From: Reticulascus tulasneorum
Lineage: Eukaryota > Ascomycota > Sordariomycetes > Glomerellales > Reticulascaceae
Reading direction: 5' to 3'
Assembly: GCA_001557505.1 (NCBI GenBank)
Contig: LSAX01000005.1
Coordinates: 992,001 to 1,056,000, forward strand
Length of the DNA: 64,000 nucleotides
The notes under the pieces were generated by a model, which ran no database searches, was not told the origin of the DNA, and saw only the letters and a program-made list of their open reading frames with translations. The position numbers were made by a program, and so were the translations under genes. Of the stretch, positions 22,973 to 34,827 are shown in pieces; position 1 is the stretch's first letter; each line of letters starts with the position of its first letter.

Positions 22973-25235
22973 TTAAACATCCACACTCGCTCGTCCCGCA
23001 GTCTTCGCCCTCCTCAAGCGATGATCCTCCTCCTCATCGCGATGCAAGTGATGTCCTGGCAACCTCACCGCCCCATCCAGCGCAACCGGCAAACCGCGAT
23101 GCCTTCCCCTCAACATCACAAGACACAGGACCAGTTTGCTGCCGGAAGTCCAGCCGCCGGAGAAGCTGTATGCTGCAGTTGGTAAACCCACCGAGATCCC
23201 GCAACATCCATAGGCCGACACAACTTCGAATACGACGTTGAAGACGGAAAAGGTGACGGGGTCTGTGAGGAACTGCCTGGTTTCGATAGTCACGATTGCG
23301 AGCACGGCGATAACTAGCCACCAGAGGTCGTGCGCCAACTGTCCGCGAACCTGCTGGCTGATGAAGCTTACCGGCGTTTCCGCGCCAGGATGCTGCTGCG
23401 GATGAGGATTTACGCCAACGCCCTGGAAAGTAAAATGCCGTTTTATAACTGCACCAACCCCGGTTCCTGGCCGCTGTTGCTGGTGGAAGGGCCGACGCGG
23501 CAAGTCATCCGAACGTTCGTCTTTGGCAACGGGGTCGTCGGCATAGATTCCCAGCGATCGCTCTTCGTAGACATTAGAGTGGCGCATGGTGATGACGACT
23601 GGATAGACGGAGATGTACATCATGATTACGTAGAGGACTTGGAGTCCGATGTAGACGGAGGAGATGGGGATCACGTAAAACCCGCCAGATCGGACAGCTG
23701 GAAATCGTTAGCGGATTACCGGGCGCCGTTTGTACAGCGAACTCACCCAGAGCTTGGAAGAGGCCATCCAGCACTCGCGGGCCGAGTGGGATTGCCTCGA
23801 TAGCGGGGTTTCCGATATTCATCACCTCAAATGCGACCCAATCGGTGATGTTGGTGAGGAGCAGCATAAAGAAGAGCCACCACGTCGGCCTCGACGGGAA
23901 GAGATTGGTGTACACCCTTCTGGGATACTTGAGTATGAAATCCAGGGTACTCTTCGCGCCCACGAATGCCGTCTCGTGAGTCGTCAGTTTCAACGCCTTG
24001 AGAACCGTCCAGAAGATTAGCCGCAAGAATAGCGGGTACGCCGTGTTCCCCGCGAGGATCAGGAGGCCCATGGTGATGAGCACGAAATGAGCCTGCTGGA
24101 AAGGTACCATGTTGGCGTCCAGCAACGCCATGCCCGAGTTATTGAAAGCCGACACGGCGAAGAAAATGCCGGCCCACCAAGGATTCGCGCCGTTCGAGGT
24201 CGCGACTGCGGGTTTGTTGTTTGCTATCCAGGCTCCGACGGCGATGGCGCCGAGGAACTGCCATAGGAAGGCGTAGAGAGGCACCACGATGGATAGGACT
24301 TTCAAAGCCCGGTACTCACAACCACCCAGCCGGTCTCTCTCCTCGGTGCTGAGGTCATGGAACTGGGCATTGCGGCCTACATTGCGCGACGTCAGGATGT
24401 TGCGCCAGTGGAAGGGGTGCGATTCGTCGTGTTCCGACTCCACGCTCGTCGAGGAGGTCTGTGTCATACGGCGGGTGACCGGGACGTTCCGTTGGTAGAC
24501 TGATGTTGTTCTGGCATTCGAGACTGAACTGTTCGCGAATGCGATGCGGTCTGCGGATGGGTCCAGTTCCAACTCAGGCTTGGATATAGATGCGATGTGG
24601 TCTTCCGCTTCGCTGTGGGAGGCCTGATCTGGAATGGGCAAATGCTGCTGGGCGAAAGACTGAGCCGAATTCATCTCAAGCCCTCCCAACTCCTCAGCAA
24701 TATCGCGGCTCCCACGACTACTAGCCCTAGGAAGACCGTCATCGGGGCCTACCCCAGGTTTGGACTTCTCAAATGACACAACTCTCCGGAACGTCAGGCC
24801 TCGCCTCGTGGACCGTCTCCTCAGCCTCCGATCACGCTCCTCGGCAACAATTTCCTTGAACCGCTGCTCGAATACGTGCTTCCTCGCCAATACCGTCCAG
24901 ATGGAGACCCAGATAGTGCTACCGACAATGATCAATAGCCAGAGCAGTATCTGCTGCCACGTGGTCATCTCGCTGAGATTAACGGTATTCAGCCCCGCCT
25001 CCGTCATGGCGGACACGACGTGGAACAGGGAATCCACATAACTGATGTTATGCTTCGGATTCGATGAGCCCCAGAAGATGAGCGACGTGACTAGGGGTAC
25101 AACAATGAAGTAGGCATAGTGGAGAGTGATGAAATTCCAAGCAGGCAGCCAAGAGAGTGCGCGTGAGAAGCTAGCATGCAATCGAGGATGGCCGCCCGAG
25201 AGGTCGCCTCGCTGACGTGCTGGGAATCTCGGCAT
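22973..25235 (-). CDS. Trk-type potassium transporter
   Basis: Plasma-membrane K+ uptake protein of the TrkH/Trk1 family. Two exons: 23747..25235 and 22973..23697, with a 49-nt intron (GTGAGT, branch CTAAC); 737 residues. The four pore-loop repeats are recognisable: SAMTEAGLNTVNLS, SAFNNSGMALLD, LAVRSGGFYVIP (across the splice site) and SAYGCCGISVG. They are interspersed with hydrophobic helices (WNFITLHYAYFIVVPLV; AHFVLITMGLLILAGNTAY) and a long charged cytoplasmic loop at about residues 130 to 310, typical of fungal Trk. The C-terminal block MLRGRHRGLPVALDRAV-like (here LDGAVRLP) is the family's usual ending. Frame and key glycines are intact. It is convergent with POLK. The specific paralogue number cannot be decided. 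Confidence 0.93.
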
Positions 25236-26631
25236 TTTGGCTCCCTAAAGGTAAGTTAGAGCCGGCAGGACGGGAGGCTTCAGGCTAATATTTCGTCTGA
25301 CGCCACTGCTGCGCCAAAGATCATGTGAAAAGGAGCGACATATTCAGGTAGTATTCCCTCGCCGCCTCGTGAGTTTGTCTCCAGAGGGCCGGGTCTGAAT
25401 TGAAAGGAAGGTGGGAAGAAAAGAAATCAATTAGCCTCTGCGGGCGCTAACGCCCTCCATAATGCGTGCACCAGAGATTGCCGACCGACCAGCCAATCCT
25501 AACTGCAGAATTCAGCCAACCCTGCTGAAGAAATCTCGCTTGGCATGCACAAACCACAGCCTCAAACTTGGGCATCAACCCTCAGTACTACGCAGTATGA
25601 ACTGTGCTCAATACGTCCAAAGTCATATGTGAACTTTCGCCGGCAACATAATCTCAGGACCGCAAGCGGCCCGTGTCTTGACGTTCATAGGATTAAATGG
25701 CAATCATGAACAGTACCCCGCAAGAAGCTGAAGCGACGGACATGAGGAGTTCGTATCCTGTCTGACGCACAAGCCTGGTGATGCAAAAGCCCCGATTACT
25801 CCACTCTCTGTCTTGCTGATATTGTCAGCGCAAATGGAGCAGTTAGTTCTTACTTGACTACCTATGGAGCGCAATGTGAATGTTGGACGGCCGATTAGTG
25901 ATTTCCAACGGCATAGATAAACCGAACACGCCGGGTATCGAGGATGCCATCATGTAACCCTGTGGGATTCTTACAGTAGAATACACTTGCTTAACGCCTT
26001 GGTTTGGCACAATTTCAATATAGAAGATACTACCAACTTTCGTGCTTGAGGGCGATATTCCGCATAGTTGCAATATGGCCAAGTATAAATGACCACTGGC
26101 CTTGAACGAAATGGATTTGGCCAGAAATAGGTGATTCTTCCAGACTTAAAGATCGAATGTAGCATGTCTTCGGTTCGGCTTGGCCCGGGAAGTATGGAGT
26201 GCACCAGGTACGTATCTGGATGACCCGCAGCACCCCTATTCCGTACTTCCATGATCCTAATCGTCCCACAAGTTGTATCCGCAGAGCTGTAAATAGCGCT
26301 GACCCGCCACTTGCCGAACGGAAACCGCGAACTTCTGGGTCAGAATCCTAACGTCCAGCTATAAGCCTTGGCATGGTCAGCAACGAATCAGCTGATGAAT
26401 GGCCAAGTTCGCCATCTGATTCTTCGGCCCTACCACAGGTCGGCCGCCATTGGTCAGTATTGAACAACTCCATCGTCAGATATGTCCAGAAAAGGGCATC
26501 TTCTAAGCCCCTTTGTGTCTGATCCATTGTAAAGGAATCATCCTCGTGTCGAGGATGGCCTGGCCGATGGTCTGAGGCTGTAAGTAGAGACCTCCGCGGA
26601 TGCCTGACACAACGAATGTGGCGTTTCCGGG
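25236..26631. other. Intergenic, about 1.4 kb without a gene
   Basis: Spacer between two divergently transcribed genes (Trk and the alcohol dehydrogenase). Short ORFs on the minus strand (25858..26269) lack motifs. No repeat or RNA gene recognised. Confidence 0.4.
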
Positions 26632-26638
26632 TATAAAA
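26632..26638 (+). promoter_or_regulatory. TATA box of the alcohol dehydrogenase gene
   Basis: TATAAAA in the context GGGTATAAAAACC, 93 bp upstream of ATG 26731, at the expected distance for a fungal promoter with a short leader. Confidence 0.6.
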
Positions 26639-26730
26639 ACCTTACACTCTCGTACCATCTAGTCAACTCTCCAATTAACAACATCTACAAGCTCTTATAA
26701 CACAATACCTTGATTCTCTGCCTTGCAAAC

Positions 26731-28028
26731 ATGTCAAGCCGAAAAGGAGGCCATTCCGGCCGCAATACAATGCGAGCGGTAGTCTGGGAGGGCAAGCCCT
26801 TCGAGATGGCCGTCCGCGACGTCCCTCGTCCCAAGCTGGAGCTACCTGAAGATGCTATAGTTCGAGTCACTTCGTCCGCGATCTGCGGTACCGATCTCCA
26901 TATCTACAGGGGAGTGTGGGGAAGCAGCAAACCAGACTACAGCGTCGGCCATGAAGCTGTCGGTATTGTTGACGAAGTCGGCAAAGCAACTGAAAAGTTC
27001 AAGGTCGGCGACCGCGTCATTGTCCCAGGAGCTCCAGACGAGGGGTTCCTCCGCATTGACGGGACCATTCTACCGACCTTCGAAGGATATGGCCTAGGTG
27101 AAGACTTTGGGGGCCTTGGAGGCACTCAAGGTATGCGCAAAACTAACAACCACGAGAGGATCTCTGCTAATATCGAGGAATAGCCGAGTACCTCCGTGTC
27201 CCCTTTGCTGACGACAGTCTTGTAAAGATTCCCGATGAAGCCAAATTCACGCCCGATTCTGACTGGCTATTTATTTCTGACATCTGGACCACGGGATGGA
27301 GCGCTTTGGACAACGCCAGGTTCCAGCCCGGCGAAACCGTAGCAGTCTTTGGATGTGGCCCCGTTGGTCTTTTCTGCATCTACTCTGCTCTTCTCCGCGG
27401 AGCAGCCCGTGTTTACGCAATTGACCACGTCCGCGAACGCCTCGACAAAGCCGCTAGCTTGGGAGCTATCCCGATTGACTTCACCTCGGATGAAGGCACT
27501 GCCAGTGAGCAGATCCTCAAGCGTCAGCCCGAAGGAGTTGATCGTTCTTGCGACTGCGTTGGCTTCGAATGTGTCAATGAGCGTCTCAAGCCCCAGCAGA
27601 ACTACGTCCTGACTGAGGCAATCAAATCCACATCCTACCGCGGCGGAATCGGTGTGGTTGGAGTTTACTCAGCCATGCCGAACTCCAAAGGCACGCCGCG
27701 TGGCGAAACAATCGACCCTTTGATTAAGTTTCCCATCTCGGATTTCTTCAACAAGGGTCTGTCGCTTGGTGCCGGCATTCTAGAACTGGGAACTCAGGCT
27801 GAGGTCATAAGGAGACTATTCGAGCTGGTCAAGAGCAAGCGGGCAAATGGAAGCTTTGTTGTCTCGAGCGAGATTGGGATTGAGGATGCACCAAAGTTCT
27901 ACAAGCGATTTGATAAGCAACTGGAGACGAAGGTGATCATTCGCTTCCCATGGAACCAGAAAGGCAGCAAGAGGGAGGGCGAGCAAGAAGAGGAAACGGA
28001 TGAGACGGACGAGTCTGAGAAGAGGTAA
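26731..28028 (+). CDS. Zinc-dependent MDR alcohol/polyol dehydrogenase, structural zinc lobe missing
   Basis: NAD(P)-dependent dehydrogenase of the formaldehyde/threonine-dehydrogenase-like MDR group, probably cytosolic. Exons are 26731..27130 and 27184..28028 (53-nt intron GTATGC, branch CTAAC/CTAAT); 414 residues. Catalytic zinc ligands are visible in SSAICGTDLH (Cys about 52) and VGHEAVG (His about 74, Glu about 75). The Rossmann turn is VFGCGPVGL. The usual four-cysteine structural zinc lobe is absent; in its place is GAPDEGFLRIDG ... FEGYGLGEDFGG. The C-terminus has an acidic tail (GEQEEETDETDESE). A TATA box lies 93 bp upstream. An alternative start at ATG 26770 would remove 13 residues. 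The substrate cannot be named from sequence. Confidence 0.88.
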
Positions 28029-28949
28029 GCAGCGCTCAAGAATGTTGCAAGAACATGACTAATGACGCGAACCAGGCTCGTTTCGCACAAGCGATCAAAA
28101 AAGCACTAGTCTGTGTAGTTCTATGCATGACCACAGAGCCCAACAAACTCGCCTACAGACCGAGCATAGCCAGCAACGAGAGGATCGTTGCAACTGCACA
28201 CATTATGGCCATCACCTAAGAAACTGTACTGATATGGCTGGACCTGTTCGATCATCACTTATTTTTGCATGGAAATCGGAGTTGGTCGTCAACACATTGA
28301 AACTTGGTCGAATAGCATTGAAGGCACACGTTACCTTCGACATGTAGATACACATAGTCAATTTTAGTTAAGAGCTAAATCCACTCCCTTAACCAATGTC
28401 TTGGTGCAGGCTAAGGTCATGTTGTGTATTCCCAGCTTACCAACAGTCGAGCGATCGGTCTAGACCAAAGCAACGAAACATGACATCCCCAATTGGGATA
28501 TAATCCCAAGCGGTATTATTCCCTTCGGTCTCGGTGCCTCGCATATTTACCCTTCTTTTCCAATTGCTCATCTGTTTAATTTGCTCCGACCTGCACCGTC
28601 CAATCCAAGGGTCTGTTGGCAAACAGGCTATACTAAAATTGAACCCCGCCATTCATTCTCATATCGTCTATGCAGACATAGCTACCAACGCTGACCTGAT
28701 ATTAAGCGTGACATGCGAATGGGACGGTCCGATCCAATCGCGCTGTAGCGCTTCATTGAGTACACCGGGTGTCATCTCGAAGTCTCCACAGGCCAGCATC
28801 CTGAGGATGGGCCTGCAGGTGCAATATTCAGGCACAATTTACGCCAACAGCGAGCCCCGGTTGGAGGAACATTGGAGAAGTTTTTGTCAGCCTACCACAT
28901 GGATTTTAGATGGGGTAGAAGGATTCGATGCACCTCTGATGTAAAGGCC
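28029..28949. other. Intergenic, no supported gene
   Basis: About 920 bp between two plus-strand genes. The 136-codon ORF at 28534..28944 starts with a hydrophobic stretch but shows no recognisable family, and it runs into the promoter of the next gene, so I do not call it. Confidence 0.4.
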
Positions 28950-28957
28950 ATATAAGG
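28950..28957 (+). promoter_or_regulatory. TATA box of the GMC oxidoreductase gene
   Basis: ATATAAGG, 80 bp upstream of ATG 29037. Position and sequence suit a TATA element. Confidence 0.5.
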
Positions 28958-29036
28958 TGGCCGAACTTCGAAGAACGTCTTGAAAAGGCCGCAGTTGCTA
29001 TAGTTGGGTGTTCCACGTACTGATCATCGACTTGCA

Positions 29037-31235
29037 ATGGCTCTCGTTAAAGGTCAATGCTTGAGACTCCTTCAAGTGGGTGTCTCTTGCCTAAGCTTGG
29101 TCGCCGCTGTACCGTTCCACGCTCAGGAAGCGGTCGTCAAGCGCCAAGATGAACTCTTGCCAGAGTACGACTTTATCGTTGTTGGGGCGGGCACGGCGGG
29201 TCTAACAGTCGCAAATCGTATCAGCGAAGGAGGGCAGTGTACGAGAGACTTCCTGTATGATCGGTCACGTTGTGGAGTATGCTGACGCCTGATATCCTCG
29301 CAGATACCGTTCTTTGCGTCGAATATGGCTACCTGGACTCTTCGCCCATGATCACTGCCACGGGTCCCGATTCGGAGATAATCGGCGTCAATATTGGGCT
29401 GACGGCCTCAAGTCGATTATACAATATCTCTTCGGCGCCACTCATGAATCTCACGGGGACGTCCCGCGATGTCGCTGCAGGCGCCGTAGTAGGCGGGAGT
29501 TCTGCTGTCAACGGCATGGTATTTGACCGTGGTAGCGCAGAAGACTACGATTCCTGGGTATGGTCGGCTGGAGATGAACATCAGGAAGCCTTTGGCAAAG
29601 AATGGGGATGGAAGAACCTCCTTCCATGGTTTAAGAAGAGCGTGACATTTCACCCGCCCACCGAGCAGATGGTGAAGGATTACCAGATGACATACGACGT
29701 GGAGGCGGCGTATGGGGGGTCGACACCAATTCATTCGAGCTACGCACCATTTCAGTATCCAGGTCAACGTATGCCTACATGTTCGCTTTCTTACTCGTAT
29801 GATATTAACTGGCGTCGTAGAGAAAATGTGGGACGCATTCAAAACGATCCCTGGCATCGATTTCCCCAAGGAACACGCGGATGGCAGCGCCGTCGGAGTT
29901 ATTTGGATTCCGAGCTCGATCAATCCATCGAATCGTACGCGATCGTACGCTAGGATCGGGCATTATGACTTATCCGGCGCGTCGAGACGCGAGAATTTCC
30001 ATCTCCTAACTGCCCACCGTGTCACGCAGGTTGTGTTGACCGAGGATAAGGCTTCGGCCAAGTGGACAGCAACCGGGGTCCTGATCACGCCGAGAAATGG
30101 ACCGCTATCGGCGAACGGCCCCCTGAAGGTTACTGCTAAGAGGGAGGTAATCTTGTCTGCTGGTACAATCCACACGCCCCAGATCCTCCAGAGGAGTGGA
30201 GTTGGCCCGGAGAAGATACTGAAGGCCGCAAATGTAACGGTCAAAGTCGAACTCCCTGGTGTGGGATATAATCTCCAGGATCACATGCATTACCAGGTGG
30301 GATTCAGATGTGAGTATTTCAGACTAGTCCAATCAAGCCCCATGAACTAATGATGAAAATTCAGGGACAACACCTGTTTACCCTTCTGCGGACAATCTTA
30401 CGTCCAATGCCACCTACGCAGCCGAGGCAAGGAAGCTGTGGGATACAAACAAAACAGGCCCGTTGGCGACGTACATCAACAGCGGTGCTTTCCTTCCACT
30501 ATCAGTGATCTCGAACCAATCTAGCACCCTCGTTTCCGAGCTCTTGGCGCAAGACCCCGCGACGTACCTCCCCGCCAATACTCCAGCCAGCGTTATTGCA
30601 GGCTACGCGTCGCAAAAGAAGGCCCTAGCAAGGCAGTTTGGATCTCGTGGCACCGCGGTGCTTGAGCTGCTCTTCTCTGGCAAGCCCACGTTCAGTTTGA
30701 TCTCCGTCAAGCAGGCCAGCCGCGGAACTGTCCATATCTCGCCCAAAGACGACGGTGCGGGAAGGGGCAACGTGGAGCCCATAGTGGACTGGCGTTCATT
30801 TTCAAACCCCACAGACTTGTTGATTGCCGCAGAGTTCCTGAGGTGGGCGCGCTGGTTTATGAACTCCCCTGCCATGGTCACAACATTTGGGCCGGTCGAG
30901 ACCACGCCCGGGGTCAGCGTGGTTTCAGAAGCAGATATCCATGCCTGGCTTAGGCGAATCATCAACCCAAGTAATGGCCATTTGGTGGGAACGGCTGCTC
31001 TAGCCCCCCTGGAGCTCGGGGGAGTGGTTGCACCGGACTTGAAGGTCTACAAGATTGAGAATTTGAGTGTGGCGGACAACTCCATCATGACGATTCTTCC
31101 CGGTACTCATACGAGCTCAACTGCCTACGCAATCGGGGAAAAGGTAAGTTTCATTTCGTCCTGATCTCCATCTTTCGATTGGAATTAACACCATAGCAGG
31201 CCGCGGATTTGATTCTACGGAGAGCGAAGGCGTAG
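29037..31235 (+). CDS. Secreted GMC-family FAD oxidoreductase
   Basis: FAD-dependent alcohol/sugar oxidoreductase (glucose-methanol-choline family), probably extracellular. Exons 29037..29238, 29304..29768, 29821..30309, 30365..31143, 31200..31235 join in frame (introns 52 to 65 nt), giving about 656 residues. A signal peptide (LLQVGVSCLSLVAAVP) precedes the FAD-binding motif YDFIVVGAGTAGLTVANRI (about residue 50). GMC signatures follow: GGSSAVNGM, LSAGTIHTPQILQRSG and PGVGYNLQDH. The C-terminal active site has GHLVGTAA with the catalytic His, and LPGTHTSSTAYAIGEKAADLI. The start at 29037 is the first ATG before the signal peptide; an in-frame TTG at 29004 is unlikely. It is convergent with the cytochrome-domain gene 124 bp away, the two parts of a cellobiose dehydrogenase. 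Substrate unknown. Confidence 0.92.
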
Positions 31236-31343
31236 GCTCGTACACGAGGAGGAGCTCGAAGTGACACCGAATGCTCACTTGCAGGCTTATAATTATGCCA
31301 CGGGCATGAACATACTTAAAGATCATTGCAAATAGTTGCTTTC

Positions 31344-31349
31344 AATAAA
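31344..31349 (+). other. Polyadenylation-type signal AATAAA
   Basis: AATAAA 109 bp after the GMC stop codon, in the narrow spacer between the two convergent genes. Plausible 3'-end signal for the GMC transcript. Confidence 0.4.
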
Positions 31350-31359
31350 ATTGTTCTAG

Positions 31360-32217
31360 CTAGTCATCATCGTCGTCTTCGTCACCCTCATCATCTCCAC
31401 CGCCGCCACCGAGAGCCCCTTCATCTTCATCGTCATCATCTCCACCTTCTGTGAATGCGTTCGGAGTTGCAGCCACAGCTCGTCCAGAGTCTGCCACCGG
31501 CGCACCAGCGGTTGCAGCCACTGCTTCAAACTTTGCGGTTTTCGCGTCTCCCAACCTTGCGGTAAACGGCCCAAACCCTCGTTCATGAAATCCCAGTCCA
31601 GCAGCAGGATTCGTAGGGTTCTGTACCTGTCTTTCTGAAAGTGCCCACCCCATCACTCTGTTCGCATTTGTAACTTCGGGGCCAAGACCCAGTGTGGCAT
31701 CCAGACAATTTTCGCAGAGAAAGGTATAGGTGAGAAATGTGTTGTTGACAGAAACGCCCTCCGGAATTGGTCGGACCTTAAAGTCGCCAGCAACCTCAGG
31801 TGGGTTATCCTCGTCAGTGCCTTGTCGGAAAGTGGCCATCACATCCCCGTTGCCATCTGGCCATACGGCAAGAAAGAAGTTCCCCTCCATGTCGCCGGTC
31901 AAGCCCATGGCTCCCCATCCAGCGCCGTTAACGAGCGGAAATGACAACTGGCCGATATAAGAACTCGACGCTTGTTCGGGGAGGGCGATGCCGAAGCCAA
32001 ACTGGGTTCGGGCACCAAAGAACCGCTCCATGGGGAGGGCAGTGCCTTGGTCTATGAAAGGTGCACTTTGTTGGGTTGCGGATGAGGTGGGCTCGTCATC
32101 GTCTTGAGCGGATGAGGGAGAAGCGATTAGAAGTGCTGCAAGGGCGAATCGTCTTAGGTTGATGCCTCTTGGCCGATAGTTACGTCGGCCGTGTATTCTA
32201 CGTACAGATAACGGCAT
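31360..32217 (-). CDS. Secreted cellobiose-dehydrogenase-type cytochrome domain protein with acidic tail; haem His apparently replaced
   Basis: Extracellular DOMON/CDH-cytochrome fold protein, 285 residues, single exon. ATG 32217 gives a basic N-region then a signal peptide (FALAALLIASPSSAQ). The cytochrome-domain landmarks are visible: GWGAMGLTGDMEGNFFLAVWPDG (in parts; Met at about 110 is the expected axial haem ligand), FLCENC (disulphide Cys 168 and 171), and GFHERGFGPFTARLGDA near the domain end. Where cellobiose dehydrogenases have the axial His in a ThxxxxxxC pattern (NSTHW-type), this protein has NNTFLTYTF, with Phe at about 161. The last 30 residues are almost all Asp, Glu and Gly. 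It is convergent with the GMC oxidoreductase. It could be an electron-transfer partner if haem is still bound, or a haem-free binding domain. Confidence 0.82.
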   Translation of the reverse strand: MPLSVRRIHGRRNYRPRGINLRRFALAALLIASPSSAQDDDEPTSSATQQSAPFIDQGTALPMERFFGARTQFGFGIALPEQASSSYIGQLSFPLVNGAGWGAMGLTGDMEGNFFLAVWPDGNGDVMATFRQGTDEDNPPEVAGDFKVRPIPEGVSVNNTFLTYTFLCENCLDATLGLGPEVTNANRVMGWALSERQVQNPTNPAAGLGFHERGFGPFTARLGDAKTAKFEAVAATAGAPVADSGRAVAATPNAFTEGGDDDDEDEGALGGGGGDDEGDEDDDDD

Positions 32218-34827
32218 GATGCTGTGGGATGGGGAGGATAAGATAGTGAACCTAGTGACTTGCAATAGCCCGAGATTGGATGAAGGTGAAGAATGAATCT
32301 TGTGGCAGAAACGACTTCTTTGACGTAGGCAATTAAAAGCTGTCACATCAGTCTATTTAACATTGCTCTTGCCGCAGCCATCACGATAGCTGGCCGCCAA
32401 AGAATTGGAAACGCCATGACGCTCACTACTGCCAGAACCTGCACCAGAGTAGGCGCATCGCAGGGCCAAGTCCCAGGAAGCCTTCGAAAAGAGACGACAA
32501 AAGTGTGGTTGAGACAGTTTGAGAGTCGCGATGATCTATTAATAAGAATGCGGCAACTATTCGCGACGGGCCTAGACAGGGGCGACGTCTCGGGTTGCCT
32601 GTTGTGGTGTGGGGGGTTGTGCGAGCAATCATGCCAAGCGATGCGATTGTCTCAGGATACAAAATCCAGGTCACATTTACGCTGGCAAAGTTTGGGGATG
32701 AGGATGTCAAAGAAATCACCGTTGTTTTAATTACTTGGCATTAGATCGGATTCTTAGACTGGTCTGGATTCGAGACAGTTACGCCGTACCACACAACATG
32801 TGTGCATTTGGAAGGAAACATGGTACTTTAGGTGAGGCACCCAAGGTGTCTAGAGAAAGGAGACAAGGAGAAGTTAAAAAAAAAATTTTTAATAAAAAAA
32901 GGGAACTGAATAAAAGGCTAAAAAGATCGAACTAGATGCAGCTGCAGTAGTCGAACCAACTACTTTGACGTGGCAATATTTCGCATCGCCGACTCTGCCA
33001 TCTAGCCTACGAAAGCCATCACAGTTTGCAAGACACTCAGGTTTTCTTGTGATACTTGGATACTATTTGCATATATAGGGTTTCATCTCTCCGTGACTTG
33101 ACATTGGTCTTCACATTGCCTCTTGTCTTTCATCAATGCGATTTTTGTTGGACTGATGTGTCAGGCGCCCTTGGCAAATATACGGACGGAGTGACGTGAG
33201 CCTCCAATCGTCCTATGCATGTCTATACATACCATGCTTCCGCTATGACACTGGGTAAAACACAACGCTATAACTTACAGAGAAAAGAACGGAGAATTGA
33301 AGAAAGGAAGAAAGAAAATGACATTCGTCTTGCATCCTCGACAATCAGGTTACCTTTTGCTGCACTCTCCGCACTTAACGAAGGCCTGACACACCCCTGT
33401 AACCGTAGGTGAGTATTGGCAATGGGGCGGTGTCTGGTGCACTTGACCAGCTACCGTGCTTTGGTAGATCTAAATGCTAACCGACGATAATCAATGTGAT
33501 CCTCCACTATCTCAGATGTATTGATATATCAATCGAATCATTTGTAGTGCGCTTGAGCGGCAAGATTTGCCGAAGAGGGTCTTGGCTGTCTGAGCCATGA
33601 AGTGACACTGTTTCAAATCTTCACACAGTTGGTAAGTGGTGCCGCGGAATATATCCTGATCGATACAAGGATTGCCATGCCATGCAGCATTCCATGGCAA
33701 GATATCTGGTGAGTGGCCAATGAGTCTCGAGCTGTAGTAAGGATTGGAATGATCATTCTCCCACTAAGTTACTTCCTCGCCGTCTTCTACACCCCTGCAA
33801 TCCTAGCCCTGCACAGCACACTTCACCTCCTCGGTGAGCTATGCTATTGGACGAGACTGTGCGCTCGGCGGAGTATTTGCTGCGCGCTTTCAGACAGGTG
33901 AGCACAGGAGAATGGGCCGACGTTAGGCAGGAACTTGGATGAAAACAGTCCGTCTTGTGACAACCTGAAACAAACACAGCTCGTTTTGAGGTATTCCAGA
34001 GTAAACATCAGACTCAAAGAAAATGTTACTGAGAATCCCGCAAATAGATAATGTCTCCACTGATCTAGCCTAACAATAGTTCCTAAATTATCCATCATGA
34101 CACTTAGCACTCCGTAGCTCCATTTCTATTTACAATCTCTTCATCTACCTTAGCCCACACACGAAGTCAGTCACCACCCCAAAATAGCATTCATTGTCGG
34201 ATGTCTTGACTTAGACATTTAGGTCGCTTCATTTACTCGGATTAACAGGAAAGTAATTAGCTCTCAAGTCGCTAGTTCTCACAAGCGTTCGAAGTGCCTT
34301 GGAATAAGAAGTCCGTGTCCGTCTTAGATATTATTCATGACCCATAGTATACTGATTTACGTTGCATCCTTCTCTTCCTCCTCCTGAGATCATCGAATGG
34401 CTAAAAGGGCACCTGGCTCTGAGTTTGGTTTCCCCCGTAAGCAAATTGAAACAGGCGCATTGCCCTGCCTGTTCAAGCCATCTCCCTGCATCTCAGTGTC
34501 TGGGTTTGCTGTGAGTACAATACTAAGTGCTATAGGGAACATGAAGCCGAAGATTTTGTCCCGTTTACCTTGCGTTGATGTCAGATGGCGGCATCCGACA
34601 CACAGATCTGGAGACATTTACACTCACGGCACAAGGGCACACAGAACCGCAACACGGTCAGCTTTGGCGTATCGGAGGCTAACGTATCTTAAAACCACTA
34701 CTAATTACTTTTAAACGAGCCGCAGAGTAAAGATTCATGACCAGTGACCCTGCTTAAGTCTGTGTATGCGCTGTGATGTCCTGCAGAGTTCCCAAGTCAC
34801 AATCGTCTCCATCGCCACTTGACAGTC
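32218..34827. other. Long gene-free stretch
   Basis: About 2.6 kb. Contains an A-rich low-complexity patch (32876..32935) and scattered short ORFs without motifs. A tRNA-like A/B box arrangement at about 32945..33015 (minus) does not fold. Nothing else recognised. Confidence 0.4.

Noticed and set aside
28534..28944. 136-codon ORF with a hydrophobic N-terminus
   Set aside because: No family resemblance, and it ends inside the core promoter of the GMC gene; composition resembles the surrounding non-coding DNA.
32945..33015. tRNA-like A box (TGGCAGAGTCGG) and B box (GGTTCGACTAC) on the minus strand
   Set aside because: The T-arm pairs but the acceptor and anticodon stems do not, so no cloverleaf forms; at most a decayed tRNA or tRNA-derived fragment.
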